Of a DNA stretch of 64,000 nt, positions 37,301 through 48,564 are shown piece after piece. The first letter of the stretch is position 1; every line of letters starts with the position of its first letter. The DNA is taken from assembly GCA_035041965.1 (NCBI GenBank), contig JAPYMA010001170.1, positions 1 through 64,000 of the forward strand, given 5' to 3'. The notes beneath the pieces are model-generated. The model did not search any database. It saw nothing but the letters and a program-made list of their open reading frames with translations, and had not been told where the DNA came from. Made by a program: the position numbers and the translations under genes. This DNA comes from Anisakis pegreffii. Lineage: Eukaryota; Nematoda; Chromadorea; Rhabditida; Anisakidae.

Positions 37301-37380
37301 GGAAGCGCTAGGTTTGTTCAGAGGTTTACTTCCTTTCATCTTTTATAATTTTCTTTAAATTTTTATAGGGCCTCAATAAA
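34362..37380. other. Non-coding interval
   Basis: Several open frames of 60-120 codons occur (for example 35247-35534, 35534-35821, 36999-37355), but none has a recognisable domain or a phase-consistent chain, and their composition follows the AT-rich background. Confidence 0.45.
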
Positions 37381-37385
37381 TGAGC

Positions 37386-37401
37386 TGTGGTCGAATGACC
37401 A
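37386..37401. other. Hairpin 1: GTGGTC-gaat-GACCAC
   Basis: This is a perfect 6-bp stem with a 4-base loop, followed by ATTTAATTTATTCGTTTTCATTTCTTTG. It is paralogous to hairpin 2 at 37466-37480. Confidence 0.7.
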
Positions 37402-37465
37402 CATTTAATTTATTCGTTTTCATTTCTTTGAATTTATCGTTAGGGAATCAAAATAAAATTGAGAC

Positions 37466-37480
37466 GTGGCCGGTGGCCAC
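37466..37480. other. Hairpin 2: GTGGCC-ggt-GGCCAC
   Basis: This is a perfect 6-bp stem with a 3-base loop, followed by ATTTTGCATGCTTTCCTTTTCATTTG. Relative to hairpin 1 the fifth pair is C-G instead of T-A, changed on both sides of the stem. Confidence 0.7.
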
Positions 37481-37504
37481 ATTTTGCATGCTTTCCTTTT
37501 CATT

Positions 37505-37710
37505 TGTTTGCTTATTTGTAAATATTGTAAACATATTGTATGTTGTGATATATTTGTAAATATTTTATTTGTAAATATTTATGCAAATATTGATTATTTG
37601 TAAATATTTTATTTGTCAAGATTTCTGTAAATAATGGTTACTTGTCAACATTTTATTTGTTAATATTTATGTAAATAATGATTATTTGTAAATATATCGT
37701 CATTTGTATT
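37505..37710. repeat. Minisatellite of TTATTTGTAAATATT(TT) units
   Basis: ATTTGTAAATATT, TTTGTCAAGATTT, TTGTCAACATTTTATTTG and TTATGTAAATAATGATTATTTGTAAATA recur in tandem with a unit of roughly 45-55 bp and diverged copies. Confidence 0.75.
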
Positions 37711-38739
37711 ACATATGTATGAATATGTATGAGTCGAGTATATGACAGCATTTGTTGTATTGTTTGTTGCATTGGATCTTAAACTTTGTTGTATTTCGCT
37801 GCAATTATAGTTTGCCTAAGCGCGATGCAAGAAGTTTAAGTGGGGGATTTTTTAGGTAACGTGAAGTTTTATTATTATAACTGTAAAATCGTGATGTGTG
37901 TAATGTTGCTATTGTATGATGTAATTTTGTCATATACTCGACTATATGATTGGGGAGTTCAGTCCGTACAAACTTTAGTCTTAAATTTGAAGGTACTTGA
38001 AATCAGTCTGGACTTCTCGTCGACCCCCAAAACTTTTTTCGAGGCAAGGGTCCAGTTGGGATGAGAATATTGTAGCTCATATTTTATTAATTATTATTAT
38101 CATTAACAATGATTCTTATTAATGTATTATTACTATTGATATGATCAGTGTGATGTTATCAATTATCGTTATTTTCTTTCATTGTGTTTCAATAGAGTTA
38201 TATTTTTTAAGAATTGTGATTATGCGATTTTTTAATAATTGATTTGGGTAGGGCGACGAAGAGATGTGGCACGTAATGACCCACTATCTTCTGAGCCAGA
38301 GGGAGGGACTTGGACTAAATATATCACAGACCCAATGACCCACCCAATCAGATAAAATTCGCTTTTTTTTCTTGTCGGGCACCCTCTTCTTTCCCTCCCT
38401 CAATATGGACTTGGTTCATTGAACACGCGCTGGACTCTTAGTTAAGTGCCAACTTAGTTGGCAGTTTAAGCATTTAAATAGTGAGACTTAGATCATTTAT
38501 TTGAGTCTTAAATTGAGGAACATCATTAAGGTGAAGTAAGAGGTCTTGTGAAATCGAGATTTCTTTTGTATTGAGCCGTAAATGCAACTTAAAGTAAATG
38601 CAACAATCAACTTAAAGTTTCATTAGGCTTGTCTAAACCTGCATTGCATCCATAGCCACTAACTCAAGTGTCTTTCGTTAGTGTTAGAGTAAACTGTTTG
38701 GTAGAACTCGACAGCTCCACGAGTATCCTGCTTTCAAAT
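37711..38739. other. Non-coding interval before the duplicated element
   Basis: I see no supportable gene. A GC-richer patch at 38245-38400 includes GACCCACTATC and CCAATGACCCACCCAATC, but shows no clear reading frame. Confidence 0.45.
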
Positions 38740-39251
38740 CATTCAGTCAGTTGTTGAACGCTAGCACAGATGGTTTAGTGTCACTAAAGTTCCGAGCATT
38801 CCTTTCCAAAATGGGTTTCTCAAAATCACCCTGCTTTCAGTCTCAACAGCTCATTCAGTTCTGAGATTGGTTAGATGTTACGCAGGTGGTCTGGAGTAAA
38901 GCTTAGTTTCTATGCGTGTGGCAAACATGGGCCACCTAGACCAACCCAAGCCTCAAATACAAGTTACTGAAAACAGTCAGTTTCTGGAGACGCAGATGAT
39001 TTTTGGGAAATGGACTAACTAACACTGAGCTTAGATAATACTTATATTGGTTTGAATCCCAATCAAAACTTGAGTTTAAGAAAAACGTAGGGTATGGAGC
39101 GCCTTATGAGCTTAACGGTAGGTCTGGAAAGTTCGCCTGGACCGCTCACCATGAGAGTCGGGTTGCTGATGAGTGACTCGAACAAAATCTTTTTCGTTAT
39201 CATTTGCGCAGTCAATGACCATATTAATAATCAGATTTTGAATGCGCGGGT

Positions 39252-39585
39252 GTTCCCAACCTGTCGAGCTGCCGATAAGAGGGGCTAGGTTTAGGGAAAT
39301 GCGACAGGCGTTCCCCGCCTACTGGCAGTCTCGGCGAATCGGGGAGAATTGATCTAAAATGTGTTAACGATGCTTACCCGAGTATCGTTAGCATTTATTC
39401 TCCGAAATATAATATGGGCGATCCCGGCCCGGGAAAGGCGCCAATTTGACCGGGGCTAGGGAATGCGCGTAAGTTGGCCTGAGTAGTGCCGTTGGGCATT
39501 TGCTTAGGTAACGAGGGTTCCCGGACTCACCGTGCGCACTTTCCCATCAGGGGGGAATCATAATCGGGTTGGCCGTTGACTGCAC
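39252..39585. other. GC-rich structured core, copy B
   Basis: On the strand shown, complementary segments are nested: GGAGAAT (39343-39349) with ATTCTCC (39397-39403), and inside it TAACGAT (39365-39371) with ATCGTTA (39384-39390). CCTGTCG (39260-39266) can pair with CGACAGG (39302-39308). GGGAATGCGC (39459-39468) can pair with GCGCA...TTCCC (39534-39545), enclosing a TGCC...GGCA hairpin. The fold is hand-derived. It is consistent with a branched RNA of about 330 nt of unknown class. Confidence 0.5.
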
Positions 39586-39783
39586 ATATCAAAACAATTC
39601 ATTTCGTTTTAGTGTTATTGAATGTAGTATAAAATTAAGAAATCTCTCTGGTGTTTGTGGTTACTTGCCGAAGCTTATCTATTGCTAGGTTCGTATTGGC
39701 ATCCATACAATTCGGTGGGCATCATCCCTATTTCCCTTGCCAGTATAGTTATTATCTATAGCTAGTGCTACCGGAATAATTCG

Positions 39784-39986
39784 ATAAAACTCACCTGTAC
39801 CTTCAAAAATGGATTGTTTTTGGAAACTTGTATTTCCAGCTGAGGTTGAACTAGGTAGCCGTGATTTGATGAACGCATAGGAGCAAGGCTTTCCTCTGGA
39901 CCACTAACATAAGATCTTTTCATTGTAGGAATTGTTGAGCTGTAGAGACTGAGAGTGAGGTGCTTTTCAGCAACCAACTTCTTCAC
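39784..39986 (-). other. Exon-like minus-strand frame, copy B
   Basis: An open frame ending in CAG followed by a strong GTGAGT donor (reverse strand) is present in both copies. In copy C (41801-41997) it is shorter by an in-frame 6-bp deletion. Most differences between copies change the amino acid, so coding selection is not evident. It is listed because frame and donor are kept in both copies. Confidence 0.2.
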
Positions 39987-40756
39987 AATTTTGGAACATC
40001 TCTATTACCCTTCTGCATATTCAGGCGATTGCTGAAAGCCTTAGAAGCCAGACCTGAAAGAATTGTCCTCTTATTTTGGATGCTGAGAATATAGAGTTCA
40101 TTAACATTTTTAAGGCATGGATGCAGGTGATTTTGTCATAGCTCTGACTTTAATTCAACTTGTTGTAGTTAATTTAAATTTTCAGTGTTGTCCTACCTTA
40201 ACTATGAGTTGACTTAACTGGAAAGTAGATTTGACATGATCTGATCACGAGTTTGTGAACGTTTTCTGTTATTAAATGAGGAAGTTATTAGGTTGGAATT
40301 GGTATAATTTGACCGTAAACTCGTTGTTGGCATTGCCTTAATCTCCCTGTACTTACGCTTTCTTAAATGATTTCAAGCGACTGTTATCACCTGCTTAGGA
40401 CGTCTTTGATCCAACCGCTCACAACTGTTCTCATCTGCATTGACTGTCGTCTGAAGTACCAGAAATTACGTGGTTCTTTGAATACTTAGGCTGAAAACGG
40501 TAACTTGATAGTCCATTACTGTTGTATCTGTTGGTCTCAAGCTCGTCCTCTTCTAAAAAGAGGAAGGAGAACTCATGATTCGTTTAGTTTTGTCTGTAGA
40601 AAGTTTACAAGGATGTTTGAGGGGCGTATCTTGAGCAAATGTTTTGATTTGAACTGCCAAATTGCGTTACAAATGTTTTCCGTCCTCTCTTTTTGGCTGA
40701 TTAGTCTCCAACGTTTCACGGTCTCTTTCACCTCCAGTATTCTGTCTAATCCTGCT

Positions 40757-42030
40757 TCAGAATCATTCAGGCAATCGTCGAGCTTTCGCGCTGATGGTTC
40801 AGCATCAACAATGTCCGAACATTCCTCTTCGAACTAGGTCTCTGGGTTTCACCCTTCTCTAAATAGCCCATTTAGTACTGAGATTGGTTAGATGTTACGC
40901 AGGCGGCTTGAGATATAACCTATTTTCTGCGCATGTGGTGAACATGATCAATCCAGGCCAAATGAAGCCTCAACTACAAGTTACAGAAAACAGTTAGTTT
41001 CTGGAGACACAGGTGGTTTTTGGGAACTGGACTAGCTAGCACCGAGCTTATATAATAATTATACTGGTTTGAATCCCAATCAAAACTTGAGTTTGAGAAA
41101 AACGTAGGGTATGGAGCGCCTTATGAGCTTAACGGTAGGTCTGGAAAGTTCGCCTGGACCGCTCACCATGAGAGTCGGGTTGCTGATGAGTGACTCGAAC
41201 AAAATCTTTTCGGTTCTCATTTGTGCAGTCAATGACCATATTAATAATCAGATTTTGAATGCGCGGGTGTTCCCAACCTGTCGAGCTGCCGATAAGAGGG
41301 GCTAGGTTTAGGGAAATGCGACAGGCGTTCCCCGCCTACCGGCAGTCTCGGCGAATCGGGGAGAATTGATCTAAAATGTGTTAACGATGCTTACCCGAGT
41401 ATCGTTAGCATTCATTCTCCGAAATATAATATGGGCGATCCCGGCCCGGGAAAGGCGCCAATTTGACCGGGGCTAGGGAATGCGCGTAAGTTGGCCTGAG
41501 TAGTGCCGTTGGGCATTTGCTTAGGTAACGAGGGTTCCCGGACTCACCGTGCGCACTTTCCCATCAGGGGGGAATCATAATCGGGTTGGCCGTTGACTGC
41601 ACATATCAAAACAATTCATTTCGTTTTAGTGTTATTGAATGTAGTATAAAATTAAGAAATCTCTCTGGTGTTTGTGGTTACTCGCCGAAGCTTATCTATT
41701 GCTAGGTTCGTATTGGCATCCATACAGTTCGGTGGGCATCATCCCTATTTCCCTTGCCAGTATAGTTATTATCTATAGCTAGTGCTACCGGAATAATTCG
41801 ATAAAACTCACCTGTACCTTCAAAAATTGATCGTTTTCAGAAAGATGTATTTCCAGCTGAACTAGATATCCGTGATTTGGTGAACGCATGGGGGCAAGGC
41901 TTTTCTCTGGACCTCTAACATAAGATCTTTTCATTGCAGGTATTGTTGAGCTGTAGAGACAGAAAGTAAGGTGCTTTTCAGAAATCAACTTCTTCACAAT
42001 TTTTGAAACATTTTCTTGTGTGGATCCAGG
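40757..42030. repeat. 2,017-bp tandemly duplicated element, copy C (shortened on the right)
   Basis: This is the direct downstream copy of 38740-40015. The core and its close surroundings (41062-41807) differ from copy B at only a handful of positions, whereas the flanks on both sides are much more diverged. After about 42010 the sequence departs, and only the AACTGCCAGACTACGTTACAAATGTTCTC block near 42100 is recognisable. Confidence 0.88.
41269..41602. other. GC-rich structured core, copy C
   Basis: This is almost identical to 39252-39585, with isolated differences such as CTACTGGCAG against CTACCGGCAG. All complementary segments listed for copy B are present at +2,017. Confidence 0.5.
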
Positions 42031-43687
42031 CGATTTCCAAAAGACTGGGAAGCCAAACCGTGCTGAAACAGTTGCTGTCTTTCAACTGAAACTGCCAGAC
42101 TACGTTACAAATGTTCTCTGTCCTTGATATTTTGGATGATTTCTGCTTTTGAAAGTCGTTTTGATTTCGTTAATTACGGTGCATATTGATGTTTTGCACT
42201 AACCCCCGAGAAACTAATCATAAACGGAAATGATACTAACCATAAACGAATTTGATACTAACCATGAACGAAAATGATACTAACCAGTTATAACTATGGG
42301 GCAGACAGCATTAAGGCGACAATACTGAAATTCTTATGAATGATCGTAATTGGATGAGTAGCAGTTCATTATAACCACCAGAAGAACAATGTTGCAATCG
42401 TAATTGATAGTTGGAAATGGATCTGGAAAAAGACTCGGAAACGATGTGAGACTGTGCTTAGTTATGCTTATTAGCGCCTCTGAACCATACACCGAAAAGA
42501 ATGCCATGCAAATGTGTAAACATGTCATGGGAAGTGGTACAAGCATATGCTACTGCCGCAGCAAATCCAGTCGAGAATCACGGGTTCATGAACGAAAACA
42601 TATTAGTCTCCCAGAAACTGCAAGTACATCGAATTATTTTTCTGTACGTTCTATACAAATAGCCGAACCATAAAATGATGAGCAGTAAGCAAAAACATAC
42701 GTGGGAAATACCGAATATATTTGGATGTATTTGCAAACTGGGTTTCCCAAAAGGAGGTGTTGTTGATTATTGAAGAAACTCAAATCAATTCAAATTTATT
42801 TTCTTGAGATCGTTTTCCCGAACATGAAGTAAAATTGTCGCCTCATTGAGAAAAGATTTTCGAAAATGTATTATCAGACGAACGACTGTCGCCAAGAGGT
42901 TCTTGTGAAATGATTTCAAATTATTGCATTTTATGTGAAGCAAGGCTGAAAAATTCATTGTGTTGATTGATTGGAATAGTCAGTGGGCTGGCGTACTAGA
43001 ACTTTGGCAAATTGGGATCATAAACGAAATGAACATAGGGATTAAGAAGGTGCTTGTGATAATTTAGTGAGCATTGTTCATTCGAAGTCATCATCTACAT
43101 GCTACGCAACATCATAATGCGGCGATGAAAGAAAAGTGAAAAATACTAGGGATGAGATTCTGAAAATGGAACACACATTCCGTTATCACATTAAAGACAG
43201 CTGTCTGAAAATGTAACATATAAAACTGAGAATACAATAAAAGGAGACGATAAGATGTGCTTACTCAAACGATGCTCCTGTAATGTTCAGAATGGAAGAT
43301 CATATCGTATATTTCTGCAAATAATTTCGTAAGATAAAAAAATGCTAGCATATACAACCACAAGCAAGTGACACAGAGCTATGAATTGGAAGTAGTCGAA
43401 GTGGTTCGTGTTCCTTATCTCGAAATCCGTCTCAGTCCACCACCTGCAGAGTGTGGTTCCATCGCCAATGTGGTATCTTCCATCTTCTAAGCATCATTTT
43501 TCCAAACAGATTTTTTCAGTACATGGTTGACCAGTAAATCAAAATATTATTGACTACGAAATGTCTTGAACTAATGAAAGTATAGGTCTCAATGCTGCCT
43601 ATCAGCTAACTCTCCCAGGGACATTATGAATTTCGTTCCAGTATGACGGTCAATTCTCAACGCTTTCGAACTTCACATGTCCCTAGT
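42031..43687. other. Non-coding interval
   Basis: A short local repeat is visible at 42200-42290 (three copies of AACCATAA/GAACGAA(A/T)(A/T)TGATACT). No coding exon chain is evident. Confidence 0.5.
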
Positions 43688-44180
43688 TTCAGAAAAATAA
43701 ATATACTCTCGGGCGATTTTATCAAGCTTCAAGTAATAGTGAGGATTTTTTGAAAACATCTCACGCAGAAAAGCCGTTCACTTTAACACATTGTTTCTGC
43801 ATTGACCAATACATACGAGAGGTCTGTCATACCAGAACCACCACTTTCAAACTAACGGTACACTCAGGTTTGCTCAGTAAGAAAGTCATTTCCTCACATT
43901 ACCGAATTCCCCACATTCTGTAGTGTCAGAAAAGCATATATACATTATGAGGCGATTACATTCTGTCCAAGTAGTGTTGAGGGTTTTTTGAAATCATTTC
44001 ACATCGATGAGCCGCTCATTTCGGTACATTGCATCTGCATTTATCAGTTTATGCAAGAGCTTTGCAACGCTAGAATCACTGTTTTCAAACTAATGGAGCT
44101 CTCAGGTTTGCATGGCAACATGTCCGTTTCTCTCCACCATTGGATCCTCGTATTTCGGAAAGGTATATATGTTGCTCGGG
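43688..44180. repeat. Tandem duplication, about 235-bp unit
   Basis: Units begin at 43688 (TCAGAAAAATAAATATACT), 43926 (TCAGAAAAGCATATATACA) and a partial one at 44155 (TCGGAAAGGTATATATG). They share GGGCGATT.TAT, TTTTTTGAAA.CAT.TCAC, TTTCTGCATT and TTTCAAACTAA.GG.(A/G)C.CTCAGGTTTGC. Confidence 0.8.
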
Positions 44181-45389
44181 ATTGTTTTTCATGTATTAAT
44201 TGTTAACGCTACGTCCAGTTGAGGCCATTCGGATACATACTACTTCATTATTAATAGCCTTCTTCCGGTTGTTCTGTATGGTTACTATTACGTCGATCAT
44301 CAATCTCAAGCAGTGCCATCGTGATCTGCTTCATATCCTAATCACTTCAGCCATATCACGGATTCTCTCACATTCATTTTCCTGCAGTTGTTGCTAATTC
44401 TTCATATTTATTTGAATAGCATATTCGGATGCAGTTGGATTCACAAGGGTGGATAATTTGTGCACGGCAGTTTATCAAGGATGACTGACATATTTGTCGT
44501 TAGCTCATTTTACCGTTTTTACTATGAATTCTTCATTTTTTGAAGACTGCGTGGAATGAGAACATCATTTCTCAGCTATTTTGTAGTGTAGGAATGTACA
44601 CCACTGCAAGGCATGCGAGCCGAACGAACGATATAATGTCGATCATTATGGCAAAAAATGACGACGTCAACTAAACTGACAAGAAAGTGAGCGTAAAACA
44701 CGTTAGTGAACGTTTGATCGCTGGAAAGCGTTCGTTTTCTCATGTTTTGAGAATTACGCGAAGTCTGTTTGAAGATTATTGCGACATTCGCTTTTATGAT
44801 GATTTTAGTGTTTAAATCTTCATTTTAGCGGAAAGGTTTTGCTGAATTTAGCAATAATTATTCAATGATTTATTATCGATTTAAAAAGGAGCTTTATAAA
44901 ACACGAGAGCGTGTTGAATATTTTTACTCCTTTGAAGGATCAAAAGTTAGTTTAAATGCCTATTCCTGTTTGTTTCTCATATCTGCAATATTTTGCTGAT
45001 ATATAAATGTCCTTTTGAATCAGTTTAGCATGAAATTTGCTTTTGTTGATTAGTGCTTCCTCAGATATAACAAAATCATCAAACCATTGTGAGCTTCCTT
45101 AAAAATATTCTCTATTAATTCGGTGTATTTGATGTTTTAGAATGCTCGATAATGTCAGGTTGACCGTTGAATATATATCTAAAGCTATGTATATATAAAT
45201 ATATATATATAGTATGTATGTAAAAGCCATTTATGTAAAGCTGTGAAGTGATATATAACCTATAAAGTGATCTATGGCCTACAAAATGATCATTATAAAA
45301 CAGCAGTGAAGAGACAATTTACTATTAGTCGATTGTGATCGGAATTTGTGATCATTTGTGAATGTTTTTTTGTTTCATTTTCTTTCATT
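44181..45389. other. Non-coding interval
   Basis: This AT-rich stretch has an ATATAT run at about 45175-45220 and no supportable gene. Confidence 0.45.
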
Positions 45390-46240
45390 TTAAATGAGAA
45401 TGAAGTTTGTTAAATGTTAAAAAGTTAATTTGTTAAATGTTTTGTAATATGTGAAAACGTGTGCAATGAAATGTACGAAAATCCCTCAAAAACCTACGAA
45501 CAGCGATCGACAAGAAATTTGTGGAGAAAACACATGAAAATCTGGAATTATTATCAGATATTGGCCGAGCGATGTTGATTCGGATGGTAAACTATTTTGA
45601 AGAAGAATATGAAATTCGAACATTCCAATGAATTTTGAAACATTTCATTACATGCGTGTCAAATTCATTCCGTTTTATTTGCATCGCTTCCTTTGTTCAT
45701 TATGCCCTGATTTGACTTCATATTTCATAAATAATACGTTGAAATTTTCTTCCCTTAAGTCGAAAACTTTCGTAAATTATGTTCCAATAAAAGAAAATTT
45801 TGTTTTGCTTATGTAAATGGAATTTTCATAAACGTGATGAAGCTAGGATAAAAATGTCCGATATTATTAATTGCTGCAGTAAAATTCTATGTCAAGAGAG
45901 ATTAAGGGAGTGGGGTTGTCTGGTAATGCATTTGAGCATGCATAAGAATTTTTTGATTGTGAAATAAGGATAATGTTCATTTTCAAAATCACTGTGGAGG
46001 TCTGATTTATTGGTGTCTTCATGTTTTCAATTTTTATCAATTCTCATATATCTATCTCGGCATAATTCACTTTATTAAATGTAAAATAAATATGTTAAAT
46101 GATAAAAATCAATTTTGTAATGTGTGAAATCATCGCAGAGAAATGCACGAAATTCTCAAAAACTGACGATTCTTACGAGTGGTGATCGACGAGAAATTGG
46201 TGGAGAACAAACATGACAACAGACCAGATGTTGATGTGTG
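45390..46240. repeat. Diverged duplication, units 45390-45560 and 46070-46240
   Basis: Both units carry TTAAATG, TTTTGTAAT.TGTGAAA, GAAATG.ACGAAA.TC.CTCAAAAAC, GATCGAC.AGAAATT.GTGGAGAA and ACATGA in order. The second unit lies directly left of the satellite array. Confidence 0.7.
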
Positions 46241-46282
46241 ATAAAGAAATACCGCGATAGTACCACAATTAGGGAAAAAATT

Positions 46283-48270
46283 TCAACTTCGGAGACATCA
46301 TAATTGTGAATTCATAACAGTTTTCTTGCTGTGCTACATATGATCAGCACTGAATCGCTCAGCAATCACGAGGGTACGGTAGGTTTGAATGTGCCAACCC
46401 CTACAGCATCAGAAAAATAGCTATATCTCCTGGCAGGGGCGGAATTTTCCAGTGAGCTCTTCATTTTTAGAAAGCAGAGATTCCGCTCAATCCAATGAAA
46501 CACAAACTTGAACATGTTTCCGGGCAAACTTGAGAAGACGGTAGGCTTGAATGTACCCATTTTTCTATATTAATGTATAATATGCATTGATCTATAGTGA
46601 TCAAATGCATATCAATGAGCACCTCAGCGCTAGTTCAGATAGCTTTAATCAAATAGCTATAGCTCCTCAACTATGCGAAATCGCCCGACAAAATATATAT
46701 TTTTCTGAATGCAGAGATTCTGCTCGATCGACTGGTGTGAAGAATTTGATATGTTACTGGTCAAAGCTGAGGGTACGGTAGGTTTGAATGTGCCAACCCC
46801 TATGGCATCAGATAAATAGCTATATCTCCTCGCAGAGGCGGAATTTTCGCGTGAGCTTTATATTTTTAGAAACCAGAGATTCTGCTCTATCGAATGATAC
46901 ACAAACTTGAATACGTTTCCGGGCAAACTTGAGAAGACGGTAGGCTTGAATGTACCCATATTTCTAAATAGCATCACATAAACTAATATATCTCCTCGCG
47001 AGGTGGATATTTTCAAGCCAGTATTTCATTATTAGAAAGAAGAGATTCTGCTCGATCATACGATGTATAAATGATGATATGTTTCCGGGCAAAGCTGAGA
47101 AGACGGTGAGCTTGAATACATCAAACTCAAATTTCTATAGTTATTTCCAGCCTCTCAATTGATCTATAGTGATCATACGGGAATGTGAATGAGCGACTCA
47201 GCGCTAGTTGAGATAGCTTTAAAAAAATAGCTAAATCTCCTCAACAAAGCAAAATCGATCGACAAAATATATGATTTTCTTTATCCAGAGATTCTGCTGA
47301 ATCGATTGGTGTGAAGAAATTGATATGTTACTGGTCAAAGCTGAGGGTACGGTAGGCTTGAATGTCTTTACCCGAATAGCATCACAAAAATTAGCACGAC
47401 AAAATATATGTCACTCTGAATGAGGAGATCTAGTTGGATCGAATGATGCAAAAAAATTCCTATGTTGCTGGGCATACTTGTGAAGACGGTAGCTTTGAAG
47501 GTGGCACCCGTGATATTATTAATAAAATGCCTGTACCTCCTGAACAAGGCCAAATTACACTCCAAAATTTTTGATATTCTGAATCTAGCGGTTTTGCTGG
47601 ATTGAAAGGTGAAAAGAAATTTGCATGTTTCCGGGCAAACCTGAGTAGACGGTTAGCTCGAAGACCGCAAACCGCCTATTGCTAATATGAACGTATTGAT
47701 TGCTCTATAGTGATCAATTTGTATGAATGAGCGCGACTGCGCTACCGAATTGAGATAGATCTAAGTAAATGGCTATAGCTCCTCAGGAAAGCAAAATCGC
47801 CCAACAAAATATATGTTACTCTGAATGAGGAGGTCCGGCTGGATCGACTGATGCAAAAAAATATTCGTAAGTTACTGGGCCATCTTGAGAAGGCGGTAGC
47901 CTTGAAGGTGGCACCCGGGTTATTATTAATAAAATGCCTATATCTCCTCAACATAGCCAAAATGCTTGGTAAAGTTTTTAATATTCTGAATCTAGGGGTT
48001 TTGCTGGATCGTTGAGGAGATATAGGCATTTCGTTAATAATATCTAGGGTGCCACCTTCAAGGCTACCGTCTTCTTAAGTTTGCCCACTAAATTTTGCAT
48101 CAGCTCAAGTTTGCCCAGTGTGAATTTTTTTGCATCAGTCGATCTACCTGGATCTTCTCATTCAGAAATATATGTGTTTTGTCGAGCGATTTTGTTATCC
48201 CGAGCAGACGTAGCCATTTTCTGGAGATAGTCTCAGTTCAATAGCGCAGTTGCGCTCATTCATATTGACA
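46283..48270. repeat. Satellite array with three-subunit higher-order period
   Basis: A GACGGTAGGCTTGAATGT-type box recurs at about 46375, 46538, 46770, 46936, 47099, 47345, 47482, 47648 and 47891. Spacing alternates as short, short, long (roughly 163, 166, 240). A near-palindromic CTATAGTGATCA box occurs once per long step at about 46588, 47158 and 47701. The array is thus a higher-order repeat of about 545-570 bp made of three related subunits. The sequence between boxes includes TATATCTCCTC, AGAGATTCTGCTCGATC and GTTTCCGGGCAAACTTGAG. Copies are diverged and show no conserved frame. Confidence 0.85.
47717..48268. repeat. Fold-back inverted repeat at the right end of the satellite
   Basis: The left arm (about 47717-47952) is the reverse complement of the right arm (48011 to about 48268), separated by a 58-bp spacer. 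The inner 80 bp are the best matched: AATGCCTATATCTCCTCAAC (47933-47952) pairs with GTTGAGGAGATATAGGCATT (48011-48030), and AGCCTTGAAGGTGGCACCC pairs with its complement near 48045. The right arm carries a small insertion around 48095-48130. The array thus ends in a hairpin-like inversion. Confidence 0.88.
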
Positions 48271-48564
48271 TATCTTAGCAACATAACTAAATATTCAACG
48301 CTTTGCCGAATTAGAGTTTCAGTTGTACATTCCCTGCGTTTCAATAGAAATAGCTCGATTTCTGTTTCTAGCAATTTCAACTATTGAAATCTCGACCTCA
48401 TTGAATTTTCATCCTTCATGCGTATTTGAACAAGATCATCATTCCTTCCGTTGAAGTGCATCGTTAGGAATGCAGATGAACAATTTTGCACATTCAAATT
48501 CCCCAGTTAAATCTGATTCTTGCTGTTTTTGAAGTTTAATTTTGTTTAGTCATTTTTATACGAA

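Larger units (their letters stand above)
38740..40756. repeat. 2,017-bp tandemly duplicated element, copy B
   Basis: Positions from about 38740 align with about 40757 onward at a constant offset of 2,017 bp through the core. Similarity is about 70-90% in the left flank, nearly perfect from about 39045 to 39790, and lower again to the right. Residual similarity near 40640 (AACTGCCAAATTGCGTTACAAATGTTTTC) and 42090 marks the shared right end, with a large deletion in copy C. The core is the same as that in copy A at 2.1 kb. No transposase-like protein is visible. Confidence 0.88.
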
